Counted from the stretch's first letter, positions 44,436 to 56,968 are shown. The stretch: DNA of 64,000 nt from Limimaricola pyoseonensis (GCF_900102015.1 NZ_FNAT01000002.1:434001-498000); one strand, 5' to 3'. Numbers and translations are program-made. The notes: generated from the sequence alone by a model not told the origin.

Positions 44436-46622
44436 ATGCGCCACACCGCCCCCATGACCCAAGCCGATTTCCTCGCCGCCGATTTCCCCGCGCCGGTCGC
44501 GCTCGACGCCGACCTCACCGGCCCGGCGCGTTTCGTCAACCGCGAGCTGAGCTGGCTCGGCTTCAACTTCCGGGTGCTGGAAGAGGCCGAGAATCCGCGC
44601 GTGCCGCTGCTCGAGCGGCTGCGCTTCCTGTCGATCTCGGCCACCAATCTCGACGAGTTCTACACCGTGCGCGTGGCCGGCCTGCGCGAGCTGGCCCAGG
44701 CCGGCAACACCACGCCGGCCGCCGATGGCCTCACCCCGGCCGAGCAGCTGCGCCAGATCGACATCGAGGCGCGCGAGCTGATGCGCCGCCAGCAGGAGAT
44801 CTTCGCCACGCTGTGCCAGCAGATGGCGCGCGAGGGCATCCAGATCCTGAACCGCTCCGACATCACCAAGGCCGACCGGGCCTTCCTGACCGACGCCTTC
44901 CTCAACCGGGTCTTCCCGGTGCTCTCGCCGCTGGCGATCGACCCGGCGCATCCCTTTCCCTTCATCCCGAACGAGGGGCTGGCGCTGGCGCTCGCGCTGG
45001 AGCGGACCTCGGACCGCAAGCCGCTCAGGGCGCTCCTGCCGGTGCCGGCGCAGATCGACCGCTTCGTCTCGCTGCCCTCGAGCGAGGGGCAGCGCTACCT
45101 GCCGCTCGAGGAGCTTCTGCTGCTCAATCTCGACCAGCTCTTCCCGGGCTACCGGATGAAGGGCCACTGCACCTTCCGGGTGCTGCGCGACAGCGATCTC
45201 GAGGTCGAGGAGGAGGCCGAGGACCTCGTGCGCGAATTCGAGGTGGCGCTGAAGCGCCGCCGCCGCGGCGAGGTGGTGCGGATGAAGCTCTCGGCCGGCG
45301 CGCCGTCCGCGCTGAAGTCCACCATCATGGAAGAGCTGCACATCCGCGACGCCGAGGTGGTGGAGGTCGAGGGGCTGATCGGCATCGGCAACCTCAAGGA
45401 GCTTGTCACCGACGCCCGGCCCGACCTGCTCTGGCCGCCCTTCACCCCGCGGGTCCCTGAGCGGGTGCAGGACCATGACGGCGACATGTTCGCGGCGATC
45501 CGCCAGAAGGACATGCTGCTGCACCACCCCTACGAGACCTTCGACATGGTCAACCGCTTCCTGCAGCAGGCGGCGACCGACCCGGACGTGGTGGCGATCA
45601 AGCAGACGCTCTATCGCACCTCGCGCAATTCGCCGATCGTCGAGGCGCTGTGCGAGGCGGCCGAGGACGGCAAGTCGGTGACCGCGCTGGTGGAGCTGAA
45701 GGCCCGCTTCGACGAGGCCGCCAACATCCGCCAGAGCCGCCGGCTGGAGCGCGCCGGCGCGCATGTCGTCTACGGCTTCACCCAGTACAAGACCCACGCC
45801 AAGATCTCGACGGTGGTGCGACGCGAGGGCGACCAGCTCGTCACCTACACGCATTTCGGCACCGGCAACTACCACCCGATCACGGCTCGGATCTACACCG
45901 ACCTGAGCTTCTTCACCTGCGATGCGGCGCTGGGCCGCGACGCGACCAAGGTGTTCAACTTCATCGGCGGATCGGCCGAGCCGCTGGGGCTCGAGAACCT
46001 CGCCATCTCGCCGCTGACGCTGAAATCGCGGCTTCTGGAGATGATCGCCGCCGAGGCCGACCACGCCCGCGCCGGGCGGCCGGCCGAGATCTGGGCCAAG
46101 ATGAACAGCCTCGTCGAGGCCGAGGTGATCGATGCGCTCTACGAGGCGAGCCGGGCGGGCGTGAAGATCAGCCTCGTGATCCGCGGCATCTGCGGGCTGA
46201 GGCCCGGCATCGAGGGGATGTCCGAGAACATCCGCGTGAAGTCGATCGTCGGGCGGTTCCTCGAGCACAGCCGCATCGTCTGCTTCGGGGCGGGGCGCGG
46301 CCTGCCGTCGAAGAAGGCGCGGGTCTTCATTTCCTCGGCCGACTGGATGGGCCGCAACCTCAGCCGCCGGGTCGAGACGCTGGCCGAGATCACCAACCCG
46401 ACGGTGAAGGCGCAGATCACCGACCAGATTATGGCCGCCAACCTCGCCGACGTGGCGCAGAGCTGGGTGATGGGCCCCGATGGCCGCTTTTCCCGCGCCG
46501 ACTGGCCCGAGGACGGGCGCGCCTTCTCCTGCCACCGCTTCTTCATGGAGAACCCGTCGCTGTCGGGCCGCGGCACGGCCGGGGCGGGCGACGTGCCGCA
46601 GCTCACCCACGCGCATGACTGA
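44436..46622 (+). CDS. ppk1: Polyphosphate kinase 1
   Basis: 728 aa (722 if the ATG at 44454, MTQADF, is used). It makes polyphosphate from ATP. The N domain has [19 protein letters not shown] and [21 protein letters not shown]. The core has [15 protein letters not shown] and [15 protein letters not shown]. The autophosphorylated His is in [13 protein letters not shown] (about residue 454), and the second catalytic part is THFGTGNYH. The conserved end [27 protein letters not shown] is present. 149 bases separate it from ppx. Confidence 0.98.
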   Translation: MRHTAPMTQADFLAADFPAPVALDADLTGPARFVNRELSWLGFNFRVLEEAENPRVPLLERLRFLSISATNLDEFYTVRVAGLRELAQAGNTTPAADGLTPAEQLRQIDIEARELMRRQQEIFATLCQQMAREGIQILNRSDITKADRAFLTDAFLNRVFPVLSPLAIDPAHPFPFIPNEGLALALALERTSDRKPLRALLPVPAQIDRFVSLPSSEGQRYLPLEELLLLNLDQLFPGYRMKGHCTFRVLRDSDLEVEEEAEDLVREFEVALKRRRRGEVVRMKLSAGAPSALKSTIMEELHIRDAEVVEVEGLIGIGNLKELVTDARPDLLWPPFTPRVPERVQDHDGDMFAAIRQKDMLLHHPYETFDMVNRFLQQAATDPDVVAIKQTLYRTSRNSPIVEALCEAAEDGKSVTALVELKARFDEAANIRQSRRLERAGAHVVYGFTQYKTHAKISTVVRREGDQLVTYTHFGTGNYHPITARIYTDLSFFTCDAALGRDATKVFNFIGGSAEPLGLENLAISPLTLKSRLLEMIAAEADHARAGRPAEIWAKMNSLVEAEVIDALYEASRAGVKISLVIRGICGLRPGIEGMSENIRVKSIVGRFLEHSRIVCFGAGRGLPSKKARVFISSADWMGRNLSRRVETLAEITNPTVKAQITDQIMAANLADVAQSWVMGPDGRFSRADWPEDGRAFSCHRFFMENPSLSGRGTAGAGDVPQLTHAHD

Positions 46623-46656
46623 GCTGCCGCAGGGAGATTGACCCGCCGATCAATTT

Positions 46657-46684
46657 CCGGCCCGATTTGACTTTGCCGGGCCGG
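46657..46684. repeat. Inverted repeat between ppk1 and ppx
   Basis: CCGGCCC (46657-46663) and GGGCCGG (46678-46684) are separated by an AT-richer loop of 14 bases. A second, smaller inverted repeat ATTGA-N8-TCAAT lies at 46637-46654. They may separate ppk1 and ppx expression. No T tract. Confidence 0.35.
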
Positions 46685-46770
46685 ATCGAGGGGTTATGAC
46701 CCGCCCCGACGCGCGGCGTTGACTCGCACTCGGCCCGCGCCACATGCTGCCGAAGGATCATGGGGGCTTC

Positions 46771-48318
46771 ATGAACGAAAACAGCGACGCCTCAAGCGGC
46801 GACTGGGGGCCTTTCGGACGGCCGCTGTTCAACGATCCGGAAAGCCGCGCGCTGAGCCGGGTCGGCGTGGTCGACGTGGGCTCGAACTCGGTCCGCCTCG
46901 TGGTGTTCGACGGCGCGGCGCGCAGCCCGGCCTACTTCTACAACGAGAAGATCATGTGCGGCCTCGGCGCCGGGCTGTCGGAGACCGGCAAGCTCAGCCC
47001 CGAGGGGCGCGAGCGCGCGCTCAAGGCGCTCAAGCGCTTCGCGACGCTGGCCGAGGGCATGAACATCGTGCCGCTCACCGCCGTCGCCACCGCAGCGGTG
47101 CGCGAGGCCGAGGACGGGCCGGAGTTCTGCGAGCAGGTGCTGCGCGAGACCGGGATCGAGGTGCACACCATCTCCGGCGACGAGGAGGCCCGGCTTTCGG
47201 CGCAGGGCGTGCTGCTGGGCTGGCCCGGCTCCTACGGCCTCGTCTGCGACATCGGCGGCTCGTCGATGGAGCTGGCCGACATCGCCGAGGGCCGCGTCGG
47301 GCGCCGTCTCACCTCGGCGCTGGGCCCGCTGAAGCTCAAGGAGGTGAAGGGCGGCGACGAGGGGCTCGAAGAGTACATCGAGACCACCATTGCCCGGATC
47401 CACGAGGAGATGGGCGGCGAGACCGGGATGCGGCTGTTCCTTGTGGGCGGCTCGTGGCGGGCCATCGCGCGCTGCGACATGACCCGGCGCGACTACCCGC
47501 TCACCGTGCTGCACGAGTACCGGATGACCGTGGAGGACGTGGCCGAGACCCGCAAATACATCGAGACCGAGGATCCCGACGACCTGCGCAAACGCGCCGG
47601 TGTGTCGTCGGACCGGATGGCGCTGGTGCCGCTGGCGATCCGCGTGCTCGACCGTCTGGTCAAGGTGTTCCAGCCCAAGGACATCGCGATCTCGTCCTAC
47701 GGCATCCGCGAGGGCATGCTCTATGAGCAGATGCCGGCGCAGCTGCGCGATCGCGACCCGCTGATCGAGGCCTGCCGCTTCGCCGAGGCCAAGGATGCGC
47801 GTCTGCCCGGCTTCGGCCCTGTGCTTTACGATTTCGTCCGGCCGCTGTTTCCCCATGCCGACTGGCAGCGCAAGCGGATCATCAAGGCCGCCTGCCTGCT
47901 GCACGACGTCAGCTGGCGCGCCCATCCCGACTACCGCCCGCAGGTCTGCTTCGACAACGCCACCCGCGCCAATCTCGGTGGTCTGAAGCATTCCGAGCGG
48001 GTGTTCCTCGGGCTGGCGCTGATGCACCGCTACTCGAACAAGCGCGAGGGCGCGCGCTACGAGCAGATGTTCACGCTGGTCCGCGACGAGGACAAGCGCG
48101 AGGCGGAGGTGCTGGGCAAGGCGATGCGGCTTGGCGCGATGCTGTGGCTCGGCACCGAGACGATGCCCGGCTCGCTGGCGTGGAACGCCGTGGACCGGGT
48201 GCTGAAGATCGAGCTCGACCCGCGCGCCCGCAACCTCTTCGGCGAGGTGGCCGAGCAGCGGTTCAACTCGCTGGTCTCGGCGCTCGACGCGACCGGCGAA
48301 GTGGCCGTCCGCGACTGA
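46771..48318 (+). CDS. ppx: Exopolyphosphatase (Ppx/GppA family)
   Basis: 515 aa from the ATG at 46771, or 524 from the ATG at 46744. It trims phosphate from polyphosphate and/or hydrolyses pppGpp. The ASKHA fold is clear: VGVVDVGSNSVRLVVFDG (phosphate 1 loop), ATAAVREAEDG, GLVCDIGGSSMELADI (phosphate 2 loop) and LFLVGGSWRAIA. A C-terminal HD-like helical domain with KAACLLHDVSWRAHPDYR follows. Pairing with ppk1 fits joint control of the polyphosphate pool. Confidence 0.95.
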   Translation: MNENSDASSGDWGPFGRPLFNDPESRALSRVGVVDVGSNSVRLVVFDGAARSPAYFYNEKIMCGLGAGLSETGKLSPEGRERALKALKRFATLAEGMNIVPLTAVATAAVREAEDGPEFCEQVLRETGIEVHTISGDEEARLSAQGVLLGWPGSYGLVCDIGGSSMELADIAEGRVGRRLTSALGPLKLKEVKGGDEGLEEYIETTIARIHEEMGGETGMRLFLVGGSWRAIARCDMTRRDYPLTVLHEYRMTVEDVAETRKYIETEDPDDLRKRAGVSSDRMALVPLAIRVLDRLVKVFQPKDIAISSYGIREGMLYEQMPAQLRDRDPLIEACRFAEAKDARLPGFGPVLYDFVRPLFPHADWQRKRIIKAACLLHDVSWRAHPDYRPQVCFDNATRANLGGLKHSERVFLGLALMHRYSNKREGARYEQMFTLVRDEDKREAEVLGKAMRLGAMLWLGTETMPGSLAWNAVDRVLKIELDPRARNLFGEVAEQRFNSLVSALDATGEVAVRD

Positions 48319-48322
48319 CGGC

Positions 48323-49303
48323 CTAGACGTCGTCGGGCAGCAGCACCACCGCGCCGCGCTTGCGCCCCGTGGCGACGCGATCATAGGCGGCGGCGATCTC
48401 CGACAGCCGGTAGCGGCTGTCGATCACCGCGCGCAGGTCGCCCGCCTCGGCGAGCCGGGCGATCTCCTCCATGTCTGCATGGCTCTCCTGCGCGATGCCG
48501 TCCCGCGCCCGCCGCCCGCCGCGCCCGGCGAAGCGCGCGGCGATCTGGGTGCCGAGCCCCGCATAGACCAGCAAGAGCCGCCCGCGGCGGCGCAGCGCCC
48601 GCATCCGCCGCTTCAGCGGTGCCTGTCCGACCGCGTCGAAGATCACGTCGAAGCGGTTCTCCTCCTCGAAGGGATCCTCGCCCTCGTCATACGCGATCAC
48701 CTCGCGCGCGCCGAGATCGCGCACCAGGTCGGCATTGGCGGCCGAGCAGACGGCGGTCACATGCGCGCCCATGGCCCGGCCGATCTGCACCGCCGCCGTG
48801 CCCACCGCGCCCGAGGCGCCGACCACGCAGAGCCTCTCCTTCGCCCTGAGCCGGCCGCGGTCGCGCAGGAACTGCAGCGCCGTGGTCGCGCCGAAGGGCA
48901 GGGCGGCGGCCTGGCTGTGCATCAGCACGTGCGGCTTGTGGACCACCGCGCCGTCCTCCTTCACCACCACCGCCTCGGCATGCGCGCCCATGTTCATGCC
49001 GGTCGAGCCGAACACCTCGTCGCCCGGCCCGAAGCGCGTCACGTCCGCGCCCACCGCCTCGACCACGCCGGAAAAGGCGGTGCCCAGCACCGGCTGGCGC
49101 GGCCCGCCCCAGCCCATGGCGGCGCGCACCGCCAGCCCGTAGCCCGGCGGCACGGTGAGCGAGCGGATGCGCCAGTCGGCGGCGCTGACCGTGCCGGCGC
49201 AGAGCCCGACCCGGATCTCGCCCGGACCCGGCCGGGGCAGCTCGCGCTCGACGATCTCCAGATGCTCGGTGCCGCCATAGGCGCGGCAGATCACGGCGCG
49301 CAT
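48323..49303 (-). CDS. NAD(P)-dependent medium-chain alcohol dehydrogenase/quinone oxidoreductase
   Basis: 326 aa from the start at 49303, after GGGAGGAGCGCC; a longer frame to 49363 adds unrelated residues. The N-terminal GroES-like domain has AYGGTEHLEIVERELPRPGPGEI, and GTAFSGVVEAVGADVTRFGPGDEVFG is the MDR signature. The Rossmann motif is VVGASGAVGTAAVQIGRAMGA. It lacks the Cys/His zinc ligands of classical ADH, so it belongs to the quinone-oxidoreductase side of the family. Converges on ppx with four bases between. Substrate unknown. Confidence 0.88.
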   Translation of the reverse strand: MRAVICRAYGGTEHLEIVERELPRPGPGEIRVGLCAGTVSAADWRIRSLTVPPGYGLAVRAAMGWGGPRQPVLGTAFSGVVEAVGADVTRFGPGDEVFGSTGMNMGAHAEAVVVKEDGAVVHKPHVLMHSQAAALPFGATTALQFLRDRGRLRAKERLCVVGASGAVGTAAVQIGRAMGAHVTAVCSAANADLVRDLGAREVIAYDEGEDPFEEENRFDVIFDAVGQAPLKRRMRALRRRGRLLLVYAGLGTQIAARFAGRGGRRARDGIAQESHADMEEIARLAEAGDLRAVIDSRYRLSEIAAAYDRVATGRKRGAVVLLPDDV

Positions 49304-49497
49304 CGGCGCTCCTCCCTCGTTCCCCGGTCGGGCTGGCGCGCCGATGCGGCGCGGGCACGACATCCCCCGCGAAATGCTGGCCCGCTGGCGGCTTCGGCGT
49401 CAAGCCGCCACACGGGTGCGCGAGGGACGGTCGGGTCGCGCTTGACCCTCGCGACCCGCGCCCCCAAGGTCCGCGCGCAACCCGACCGGAGCCCCGC

Positions 49498-50784
49498 ATG
49501 GCCAATCGCACCGCCCCGTTTTCCGCCTTCGAGTGGATGATCGCCTGGCGTTACATCCGCGCGCGCCGCGCCGAGGGCGGCGTCAGCGTGATGACCTGGA
49601 TCAGCCTCGTCGGCGTCACGCTGGCGGTGTTCGCGCTGATCGCGACGCTGGCGGTGCGGGCGGGCTTCAGGGCCGAGTTCATCGACACCATCCTCGGCGC
49701 CAATGCCCATGTCACGGTCTACCAGGACAGCGTGATCCCGAACACCGACATCACCCGCCGGGTGATCACCGACCACGAGGCGCTGGCCGAGCGGTTGGAG
49801 GCGATCCCGGGCGTCACCCGCGCGGCACCGCTGGTGCGCGGTCAGGTGATGGCCAATGCCGGCAACGAGAACGCGGGCGTCGAGGTCTACGGCATCGCGC
49901 CCGAGGACCTCGCCACCATCCCGCGCGTCGCCGACCCCGAGACCGCGATGGGCGATATCGGCCGCTTCGGCGAAGGCATCGCCATCGGCTCTGGCGTGGC
50001 GCGTGAGCTGGGGGTGGGCGTGGGCGACAAGCTCCGGATCATCTCGCCCAACGGCGCGCGCACGCCGATGGGGCAGAGCCCGCGCGTCTCGGCCTACGAG
50101 ATCACCTATGTCTTCACCGCCGGGCGCTACGACATCGACCGCACGCGCGCCTACCTGCCGCTTTCGGAGGCGCAGTTGTTCTTCAACCGCGACGGCGTGG
50201 CCGACGAGATCGAGGTGATGGTCGAGGATCCCGACCGGGTGGACGAGCTTGTCGGCGAGATCCTCGAGGCGGCGGGACCCACGGCCTTCACCTGGACCTG
50301 GCGCGACAGCGCGGGCTCGTTCCTGCGGGCGCTCGACGTCGAGGACAACGTGATGTTCGTGATCCTGTCGATCCTCGTGCTGATCGCCTCGATGAACATC
50401 ATCTCCGGCCTGATCATGCTGGTGAAGAACAAGGGCGGCGACATCGGCATCCTGCGCACGATGGGGCTGACCGAGGGCTCGGTGCTGCGGGTCTTCTTCA
50501 TCTGCGGCGCGGGCATCGGCACGCTGGGGACGATCTTCGGCGTGGTGCTGGGCTGCGCCTTCGCGATCTGGATCGACCCGATCTTCTCCTTCGTGAACTA
50601 CGTCGCCGGCGGCGGCGTCTGGGACCCCTCGATCCGCGGCATCTACGCGCTGCCGGCCAAGCTGCAGCTCGTGGACGTGCTCTCGGCGGTGTCGCTGTCG
50701 CTGGCGCTCTCCTGGGGCGTCACCTATTTCCCGGCCCGCCGCGCGGCCCGCATGAACCCGGTGGAGGCGCTGCGCTATGAGTGA
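49498..50784 (+). CDS. lolC: Lipoprotein-releasing ABC transporter permease LolC/LolE
   Basis: 428 aa. One N-terminal membrane helix, a large periplasmic domain of about 240 residues, and three C-terminal helices. [37 protein letters not shown] is the LolC/E N-terminus; the FtsX-type core follows in [45 protein letters not shown] single permease gene, as here, is the LolF-like arrangement in which one protein forms a homodimer; lolC is used for convenience. Overlaps lolD by eight bases. Confidence 0.93.
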   Translation: MANRTAPFSAFEWMIAWRYIRARRAEGGVSVMTWISLVGVTLAVFALIATLAVRAGFRAEFIDTILGANAHVTVYQDSVIPNTDITRRVITDHEALAERLEAIPGVTRAAPLVRGQVMANAGNENAGVEVYGIAPEDLATIPRVADPETAMGDIGRFGEGIAIGSGVARELGVGVGDKLRIISPNGARTPMGQSPRVSAYEITYVFTAGRYDIDRTRAYLPLSEAQLFFNRDGVADEIEVMVEDPDRVDELVGEILEAAGPTAFTWTWRDSAGSFLRALDVEDNVMFVILSILVLIASMNIISGLIMLVKNKGGDIGILRTMGLTEGSVLRVFFICGAGIGTLGTIFGVVLGCAFAIWIDPIFSFVNYVAGGGVWDPSIRGIYALPAKLQLVDVLSAVSLSLALSWGVTYFPARRAARMNPVEALRYE

Positions 50785-51454
50785 GACCGTCCTGAAGCTC
50801 TCGGGCATCCAGAAGGCCTACAACCACGGCAAACCCAACGAGGTGAGCGTGCTGCGCGGGGCGGACCTCGCGATCGTGCCGGGCGAGGTGGTGGCGCTGG
50901 TCGCACCTTCCGGGGCGGGCAAATCGACGCTCCTGCACATCGCGGGGCTTCTCGACACGCCCGACAAGGGCCAAGTGGAAATCGCCGGGCAGGAGATGAC
51001 CCGGCTTTCGGACCGCCGCCGCACGCTGGCGCGCCGCGCCGATGTCGGCTTCATCTACCAGTTCCACCACCTGCTGCCCGAGTTCACCGCGCTTGAGAAC
51101 ATCACCCTGCCGCAGCTTGCCGCCGGCAAGCCGCGCGCCGAGGCCGAGGCGCGGGCGCGCGAGCTCTTGGGGCAGGTGGGGGTGGAAAAGCGCGCCGATC
51201 ACCGCCCTGCGGCGCTGTCGGGCGGAGAGCAGCAGCGGGTGGCCTTCTGCCGGGCGCTCGCCAACGCGCCGCGTCTATTGCTGGCCGACGAGCCCACCGG
51301 CAACCTCGACCCCGACACGTCGGACCGGGTGTTCGACGCGCTGATGGCGCTGGTGCGCGGTACGGGCCTCTCGGCGCTGATCGCGACGCACAACCTCGAG
51401 CTGGCGGCGCGGATGGACCGGGTGGTCCGGATGGATCACGGGGTGGTGGCGTAG
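50777..51454 (+). CDS. lolD: Lipoprotein-releasing ABC transporter ATP-binding protein
   Basis: 225 aa ATPase powering release of lipoproteins from the inner membrane to LolA. Walker [32 protein letters not shown] (Q-loop with the LolD-typical [13 protein letters not shown]), signature [17 protein letters not shown], Walker [14 protein letters not shown] and the H-loop IATHNLELA. Coupled to the permease by an eight-base overlap. Confidence 0.96.
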   Translation: MSETVLKLSGIQKAYNHGKPNEVSVLRGADLAIVPGEVVALVAPSGAGKSTLLHIAGLLDTPDKGQVEIAGQEMTRLSDRRRTLARRADVGFIYQFHHLLPEFTALENITLPQLAAGKPRAEAEARARELLGQVGVEKRADHRPAALSGGEQQRVAFCRALANAPRLLLADEPTGNLDPDTSDRVFDALMALVRGTGLSALIATHNLELAARMDRVVRMDHGVVA

Positions 51455-51466
51455 GTCCGGCAGCAC

Positions 51467-51994
51467 TCAGTAGTCATCGATCACAGAGTCGTCGGACGGC
51501 GCGCTGTATGCCAGACGAGCTGGTCTGTTCGATTTCCTGAGGGGCTCGTCATTGCGGCGCACCACGACTTGCGGCTTGGCCGGTGCAGGCTTTTCGGCGG
51601 TCAGTGCATCGCAAGCCCTCAAGATCACCGGAAGATCGTTGAGTATGGACGGGTGGCGCCACGCCGAGTCGGGGGACAGAAGCTTGCCGGTCACCGGATG
51701 TCGTCCCATCAGGACGCGGCGCAAGGGATGATCTTTATCCGGCACGTCACCGGGCCGTTTGCGAACCGCCGGATCTAGCAATCGCTTCAAACGGTAGCGG
51801 ATCGCCCCGGGCGCCCGGCTCAGATGCCGGGAAATCCCTTCGGTGGATAGCCGCATGTCCTGATGCAGCTGCAGGAGCACACGCTCCTCTGTCTCGGTCC
51901 AAGGCTCGCTTGCCCGGAAATATCCATCCTGAACGAGTTCATTCAGTGGATATGCGCCTGTTTCGCTGAGGATTTCTTCATCGTCATCGGGCAT
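51467..51994 (-). CDS. Hypothetical protein with a possible helix-turn-helix, lower GC
   Basis: 175 aa with a strong ribosome site (CGGAGGTT) before the ATG at 51994, nine bases downstream of the parE stop. Residues about 30-72 ([21 protein letters not shown], then [22 protein letters not shown]) look like a SANT/Myb- or sigma-4-like helix-turn-helix. A region with [24 protein letters not shown] and a basic, disordered tail follow. Base composition is visibly lower in GC (near 47-57% in parts) than the 70% flanks, suggesting later arrival. No family recognised. Confidence 0.7.
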   Translation of the reverse strand: MPDDDEEILSETGAYPLNELVQDGYFRASEPWTETEERVLLQLHQDMRLSTEGISRHLSRAPGAIRYRLKRLLDPAVRKRPGDVPDKDHPLRRVLMGRHPVTGKLLSPDSAWRHPSILNDLPVILRACDALTAEKPAPAKPQVVVRRNDEPLRKSNRPARLAYSAPSDDSVIDDY

Positions 51995-52003
51995 AACCTC
52001 CGA

Positions 52004-53959
<1,956 letters not shown>

Positions 53960-54085
53960 GGGCTCACTGCTCGTGGACTGGAGGTGCCGGCCATATAACC
54001 CGATGGGCGGGCCGGGGGCAACGGCGCGGCGCGCGCGCCGTGTTCACTTTACGTACCTGCGGCGTCGAAGCGTGCAGCCCGCCTA

Positions 54086-54106
54086 CTTTACTCTCCAAAT
54101 ACTCAT
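54086..54106 (-). repeat. 21-nt 3'-end motif, copy 2
   Basis: The minus strand reads ATGAGTATTTGGAGAGTAAAG, 19 of 21 bases as in the copy at 11859-11879. It lies downstream (minus strand) of the hydrolase stop and its hairpin. The remainder of the 189-base gap to parE holds GC-rich inverted bases near 54030 but no gene. Confidence 0.6.
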
Positions 54107-54120
54107 CGCCCGCAGGGAGG

Positions 54121-54141
54121 CCGCGCGCCATGGGCGCGCGG
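54121..54141 (-). terminator. Hairpin behind the alpha/beta hydrolase gene
   Basis: Perfect nine-base stem CCGCGCGCC / GGCGCGCGG with a three-base loop, seven bases past the hydrolase stop on the minus strand. Instead of a T tract, the 21-nt ATGAGTATTTG-type motif follows. Confidence 0.55.
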
Positions 54142-54148
54142 CACCGGG

Positions 54149-55432
54149 TCAGTTGCCCGACGGCAGGGTCTCGAAGCGCAGCCCGACGGCGGTGCGGTTC
54201 GGAAAGCCCGCCCAGTAGCTGTCGCCCGCGTTCGGGGTGCCGTCCTCGGCGCGGTCCCAGACGGCGTCGGCGCTGTCGGGCACGAGGTCGAGATAGTCGG
54301 CCTTGGCGTCCTCGCCCTTCAGATGCAGGTCGAGGAAGGCGGTGACGAAGTGCTGGGTGACGTTGTTCATCCGCGTCGTGTCCCAGACCGGGTCGGCGTA
54401 GTGCTCGAAGGGCGCCCAGCCGAGAGCCTCGGACACCTCGTAGCTCTCGGCCGGGGCGGGCATCGGCGCGGCGGCGTTGTGGTTGGCGTCCTCGAAGGTC
54501 AGCAGGTGCCGCTCGGTGCCGGTGGTCTCCTCGAAGATCGAGCGGATCGCGTCGTAGCCCGAGACGTCGTCCACCCCGCCCGCGATCAGCATCAGCGGCG
54601 TGTCGATGGCGGAAAGACCCTCGGCGTTCCAGGCGTCGCGGTTGCGGCCCCAGGGGCCGATCGCCACCACCGCCTTCACGCGCGCATCCGGCAGGTCGGC
54701 CATGCTGTCGGAGCCCGGCGCGTTGATCTCCAGCAGGTCCCGCGGCGGGGCGTAGCGCGAGCCGCGGAAGTCTTCGGTCAGGCCCGCGCCCGAGAAGATC
54801 AGCGCGCCGTAGCCGCCCATCGAGTAGCCGATCACGGCGGCGGTGTCGCCGTCGGTGATCGCGCCGATGCCGTCCTCGAGCGCGGCCATCCGGTCGAGCA
54901 CGAAGGCCTGGTCGTGCGGGCGGTTCACCAGCGTCGAGCCGAAGGCGCCCATGTCGTCATAGGTCGAATCCGGGTGATCGATGGAGGCCACGACGTAGCC
55001 CTTGGAGGCGATGTTCTCGGCGAGGTGGCTCATCAGGAAGCGGTTGCCCGGGTAGCCATGCGAGACGACGACCAGCGGGAAGTCCCCCTCGGCGGCCGGT
55101 TCGGCGTCGCGTGCGGCGCGGCCGGTCAGATCCACTTCCGTGGTGCCGTCGCGCAAGAGCGCGGTGTAGCTGCCGCCGGCTTCGGTGCCCTCGGCCGCCG
55201 GGTACCAGACCTCGACGGTGATCTCGCGGTCGTAGTCCTCGACGCCTTCCTCGGTGGCGCGGGCGATGTCGGGCACCTGCTCGCGGGTGAAGCTCATGGT
55301 GGTGACGCCGATGGCGTGGTCGCCATAGGCGGCGAGTTCGGGGGCGTCGGGGCGGACAATGTCGATGCGGTTCTCGGCCCCAGCGGGCGCGGCGACCAGC
55401 GCGGCCGTCGCGGCCATGACGAGTCTGTTCAT
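54149..55432 (-). CDS. Secreted alpha/beta hydrolase (PAF-acetylhydrolase/dienelactone hydrolase-like)
   Basis: 427 aa from the start at 55432 (ribosome site GGAGGAGAAAGA). Signal peptide MNRLVMAATAALVAAPAGAE. FPLVVVSHGYPGNRFLMSHLAENIASKGYVVASIDHPDSTYDDM is the oxyanion region, AAVIGYSMGGYGALIFSG contains the nucleophile Ser, TPLMLIAGGVDDVSGYD the acidic residue and FEDANHNAAAP the His. Length and the AENIASKGYVVASIDH segment resemble bacterial PAF-AH-like or chlorophyllase-like esterases. Periplasmic; substrate unknown. Confidence 0.83.
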   Translation of the reverse strand: MNRLVMAATAALVAAPAGAENRIDIVRPDAPELAAYGDHAIGVTTMSFTREQVPDIARATEEGVEDYDREITVEVWYPAAEGTEAGGSYTALLRDGTTEVDLTGRAARDAEPAAEGDFPLVVVSHGYPGNRFLMSHLAENIASKGYVVASIDHPDSTYDDMGAFGSTLVNRPHDQAFVLDRMAALEDGIGAITDGDTAAVIGYSMGGYGALIFSGAGLTEDFRGSRYAPPRDLLEINAPGSDSMADLPDARVKAVVAIGPWGRNRDAWNAEGLSAIDTPLMLIAGGVDDVSGYDAIRSIFEETTGTERHLLTFEDANHNAAAPMPAPAESYEVSEALGWAPFEHYADPVWDTTRMNNVTQHFVTAFLDLHLKGEDAKADYLDLVPDSADAVWDRAEDGTPNAGDSYWAGFPNRTAVGLRFETLPSGN

Positions 55433-55561
55433 TCTTTCTCCTCCGGGTTGCGCGGCGATGTCGCCACATTCGGGCGCGGCGGGCAACCCGCAGGGTGCCG
55501 AACGCGCACGCCCGTGCCGCCGCATCTGGACGGGGGCGGGCGCGGCGCGTAGGCAGGTTCA

Positions 55562-56962
55562 ATGACTCTGGCAACCAGCGCCGCCGGCTCCGGCGAGATG
55601 ACCTACCTGCAGCACGCGCGGCGCTTCCTGGCGCTGGGGCTGCCGCTGATCGGCTCGAACCTCGCCCAGATGGCGATGAACGTCACCGACACGCTGATGC
55701 TCGGCTGGTACGACGTGACCGCGCTGGCGGCGGCGACGCTGGCCACCTCGATGTTCTTCCTGCTGTTCATCGTCGGCGCGGGCTTCGCCTGGGCGGTGAT
55801 GCCGGTGGTGGCGGCGGCCGCCGAGGCGGGTGACGAGGTGCAGGTGCGCCGGGTCACGCGGATGGGGTTCTGGCTGGGGCTCTGCTACTCGGCGGTGTTC
55901 CTGCCGCCGATGCTGTGGTCGGGGCAGCTGTTCCTGTGGATGGGGCAGGAGGAGGAGGTCGCGCTGCTGGCGCAGTCCTACCTGCGCATCGCGGCGTGGT
56001 CGATGGTGCCGGGGCTGATGCTTCTGGTGCTGCGCTCCTTCTTGTCGGCGCTCGAGCATATCGGCGTGCTGCTCTGGGGCACGCTGGCCGGGGTCGGGCT
56101 GAACGCGGCGATGAACTACGCGCTGATCTTCGGCAACTGGGGCGCGCCGGAGCTGGGCGTGCGCGGCGCGGCGATCGCCACGCTGGTCAACATGATCCTC
56201 GGCACCATCCTGCTCGGCGTCTACGCCGCGTGGAAGATGCCGCAATACGCGCTGTTCCAGCGGCTGTGGCGCAGCGACTGGGAGGCGTTCTGGCGGGTGG
56301 CGCGGCTCGGCGCGCCGATCGGGCTGACCAGCCTCGCCGAGGGCGGGCTGTTCTCGGCCTCGGCGGTGATGGTGGGCTGGATCGGCGCGGTGCCGCTGGC
56401 GGCGCATGGCATCGCGATCCAGATCACCTCGGTCGCCTTCATGGTGCAGGTGGGGCTGAGCCAGGCCGCCACGGTGCGCGCGGGCCGGGCGCTGGGCCGG
56501 GTCGACGAGGAGGCGCTACGGCGTATCGCCCGCACCGGGATCGTGCTCGCGGTGCTCACCTCCGGTCTCGCGGGGCTGGTGTTCCTGCTGCTGCCCGAGC
56601 CGCTGATCAAGATCTTCATCGATCCCAACGATCCGGCCCGCGGCGCGGTGATCGCGATCGGCATCGGCCTGCTGGCCGTGGCGGCGCTGTTCCAGGTGGT
56701 CGACGCGCTGCAGGTGATGGCGCTGGGCCTGCTGCGCGGGGTGCAGGACACCACCATGCCGATGGTCTTCGCCGCGATCAGCTACTGGGGCATCGGCATG
56801 CCGGTCGGCTGGGTGCTGGGGTTCCCGCTGGGGCTGGGGGCAACCGGCGTCTGGCTCGGCCTCGTGGTGGGTCTCAGCCTCGCCGCGGTGTTCCTGCTGT
56901 GGCGGTTCTGGCGCCGTTCGGTGCGGATCGGGCAGGAACCGGGGCGCGCGTCCGCCGGTTAG
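55562..56962 (+). CDS. MATE family multidrug/cation efflux protein
   Basis: 466 aa with twelve membrane helices. The N-terminal half has LGLPLIGSNLAQMAMNVTDTLMLGWYDVTALAAATLATSMFF, the MATE signature with the conserved polar residues, and the second half repeats it in LGAPIGLTSLAEGGLFSASAVMVGWIGAVPLAAHGIAIQI. NorM-type, probably Na+- or H+-coupled. Six bases before the DedA gene, so they are likely cotranscribed. Confidence 0.93.
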   Translation: MTLATSAAGSGEMTYLQHARRFLALGLPLIGSNLAQMAMNVTDTLMLGWYDVTALAAATLATSMFFLLFIVGAGFAWAVMPVVAAAAEAGDEVQVRRVTRMGFWLGLCYSAVFLPPMLWSGQLFLWMGQEEEVALLAQSYLRIAAWSMVPGLMLLVLRSFLSALEHIGVLLWGTLAGVGLNAAMNYALIFGNWGAPELGVRGAAIATLVNMILGTILLGVYAAWKMPQYALFQRLWRSDWEAFWRVARLGAPIGLTSLAEGGLFSASAVMVGWIGAVPLAAHGIAIQITSVAFMVQVGLSQAATVRAGRALGRVDEEALRRIARTGIVLAVLTSGLAGLVFLLLPEPLIKIFIDPNDPARGAVIAIGIGLLAVAALFQVVDALQVMALGLLRGVQDTTMPMVFAAISYWGIGMPVGWVLGFPLGLGATGVWLGLVVGLSLAAVFLLWRFWRRSVRIGQEPGRASAG

Positions 56963-56968
56963 GCCGGC

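Noticed and set aside
46637-46654. ATTGA-N8-TCAAT inverted repeat as a second BetI-like or Pho-type operator before ppx
   Set aside because: Spacing differs from the BetI palindrome and it does not match a Pho box. It is kept only as part of the unexplained inverted repeats between ppk1 and ppx.
51467-51994. Toxin-antitoxin or prophage remnant behind parE
   Set aside because: A single gene of 175 aa with no partner gene, no phage-like neighbours and no repeats at its borders.
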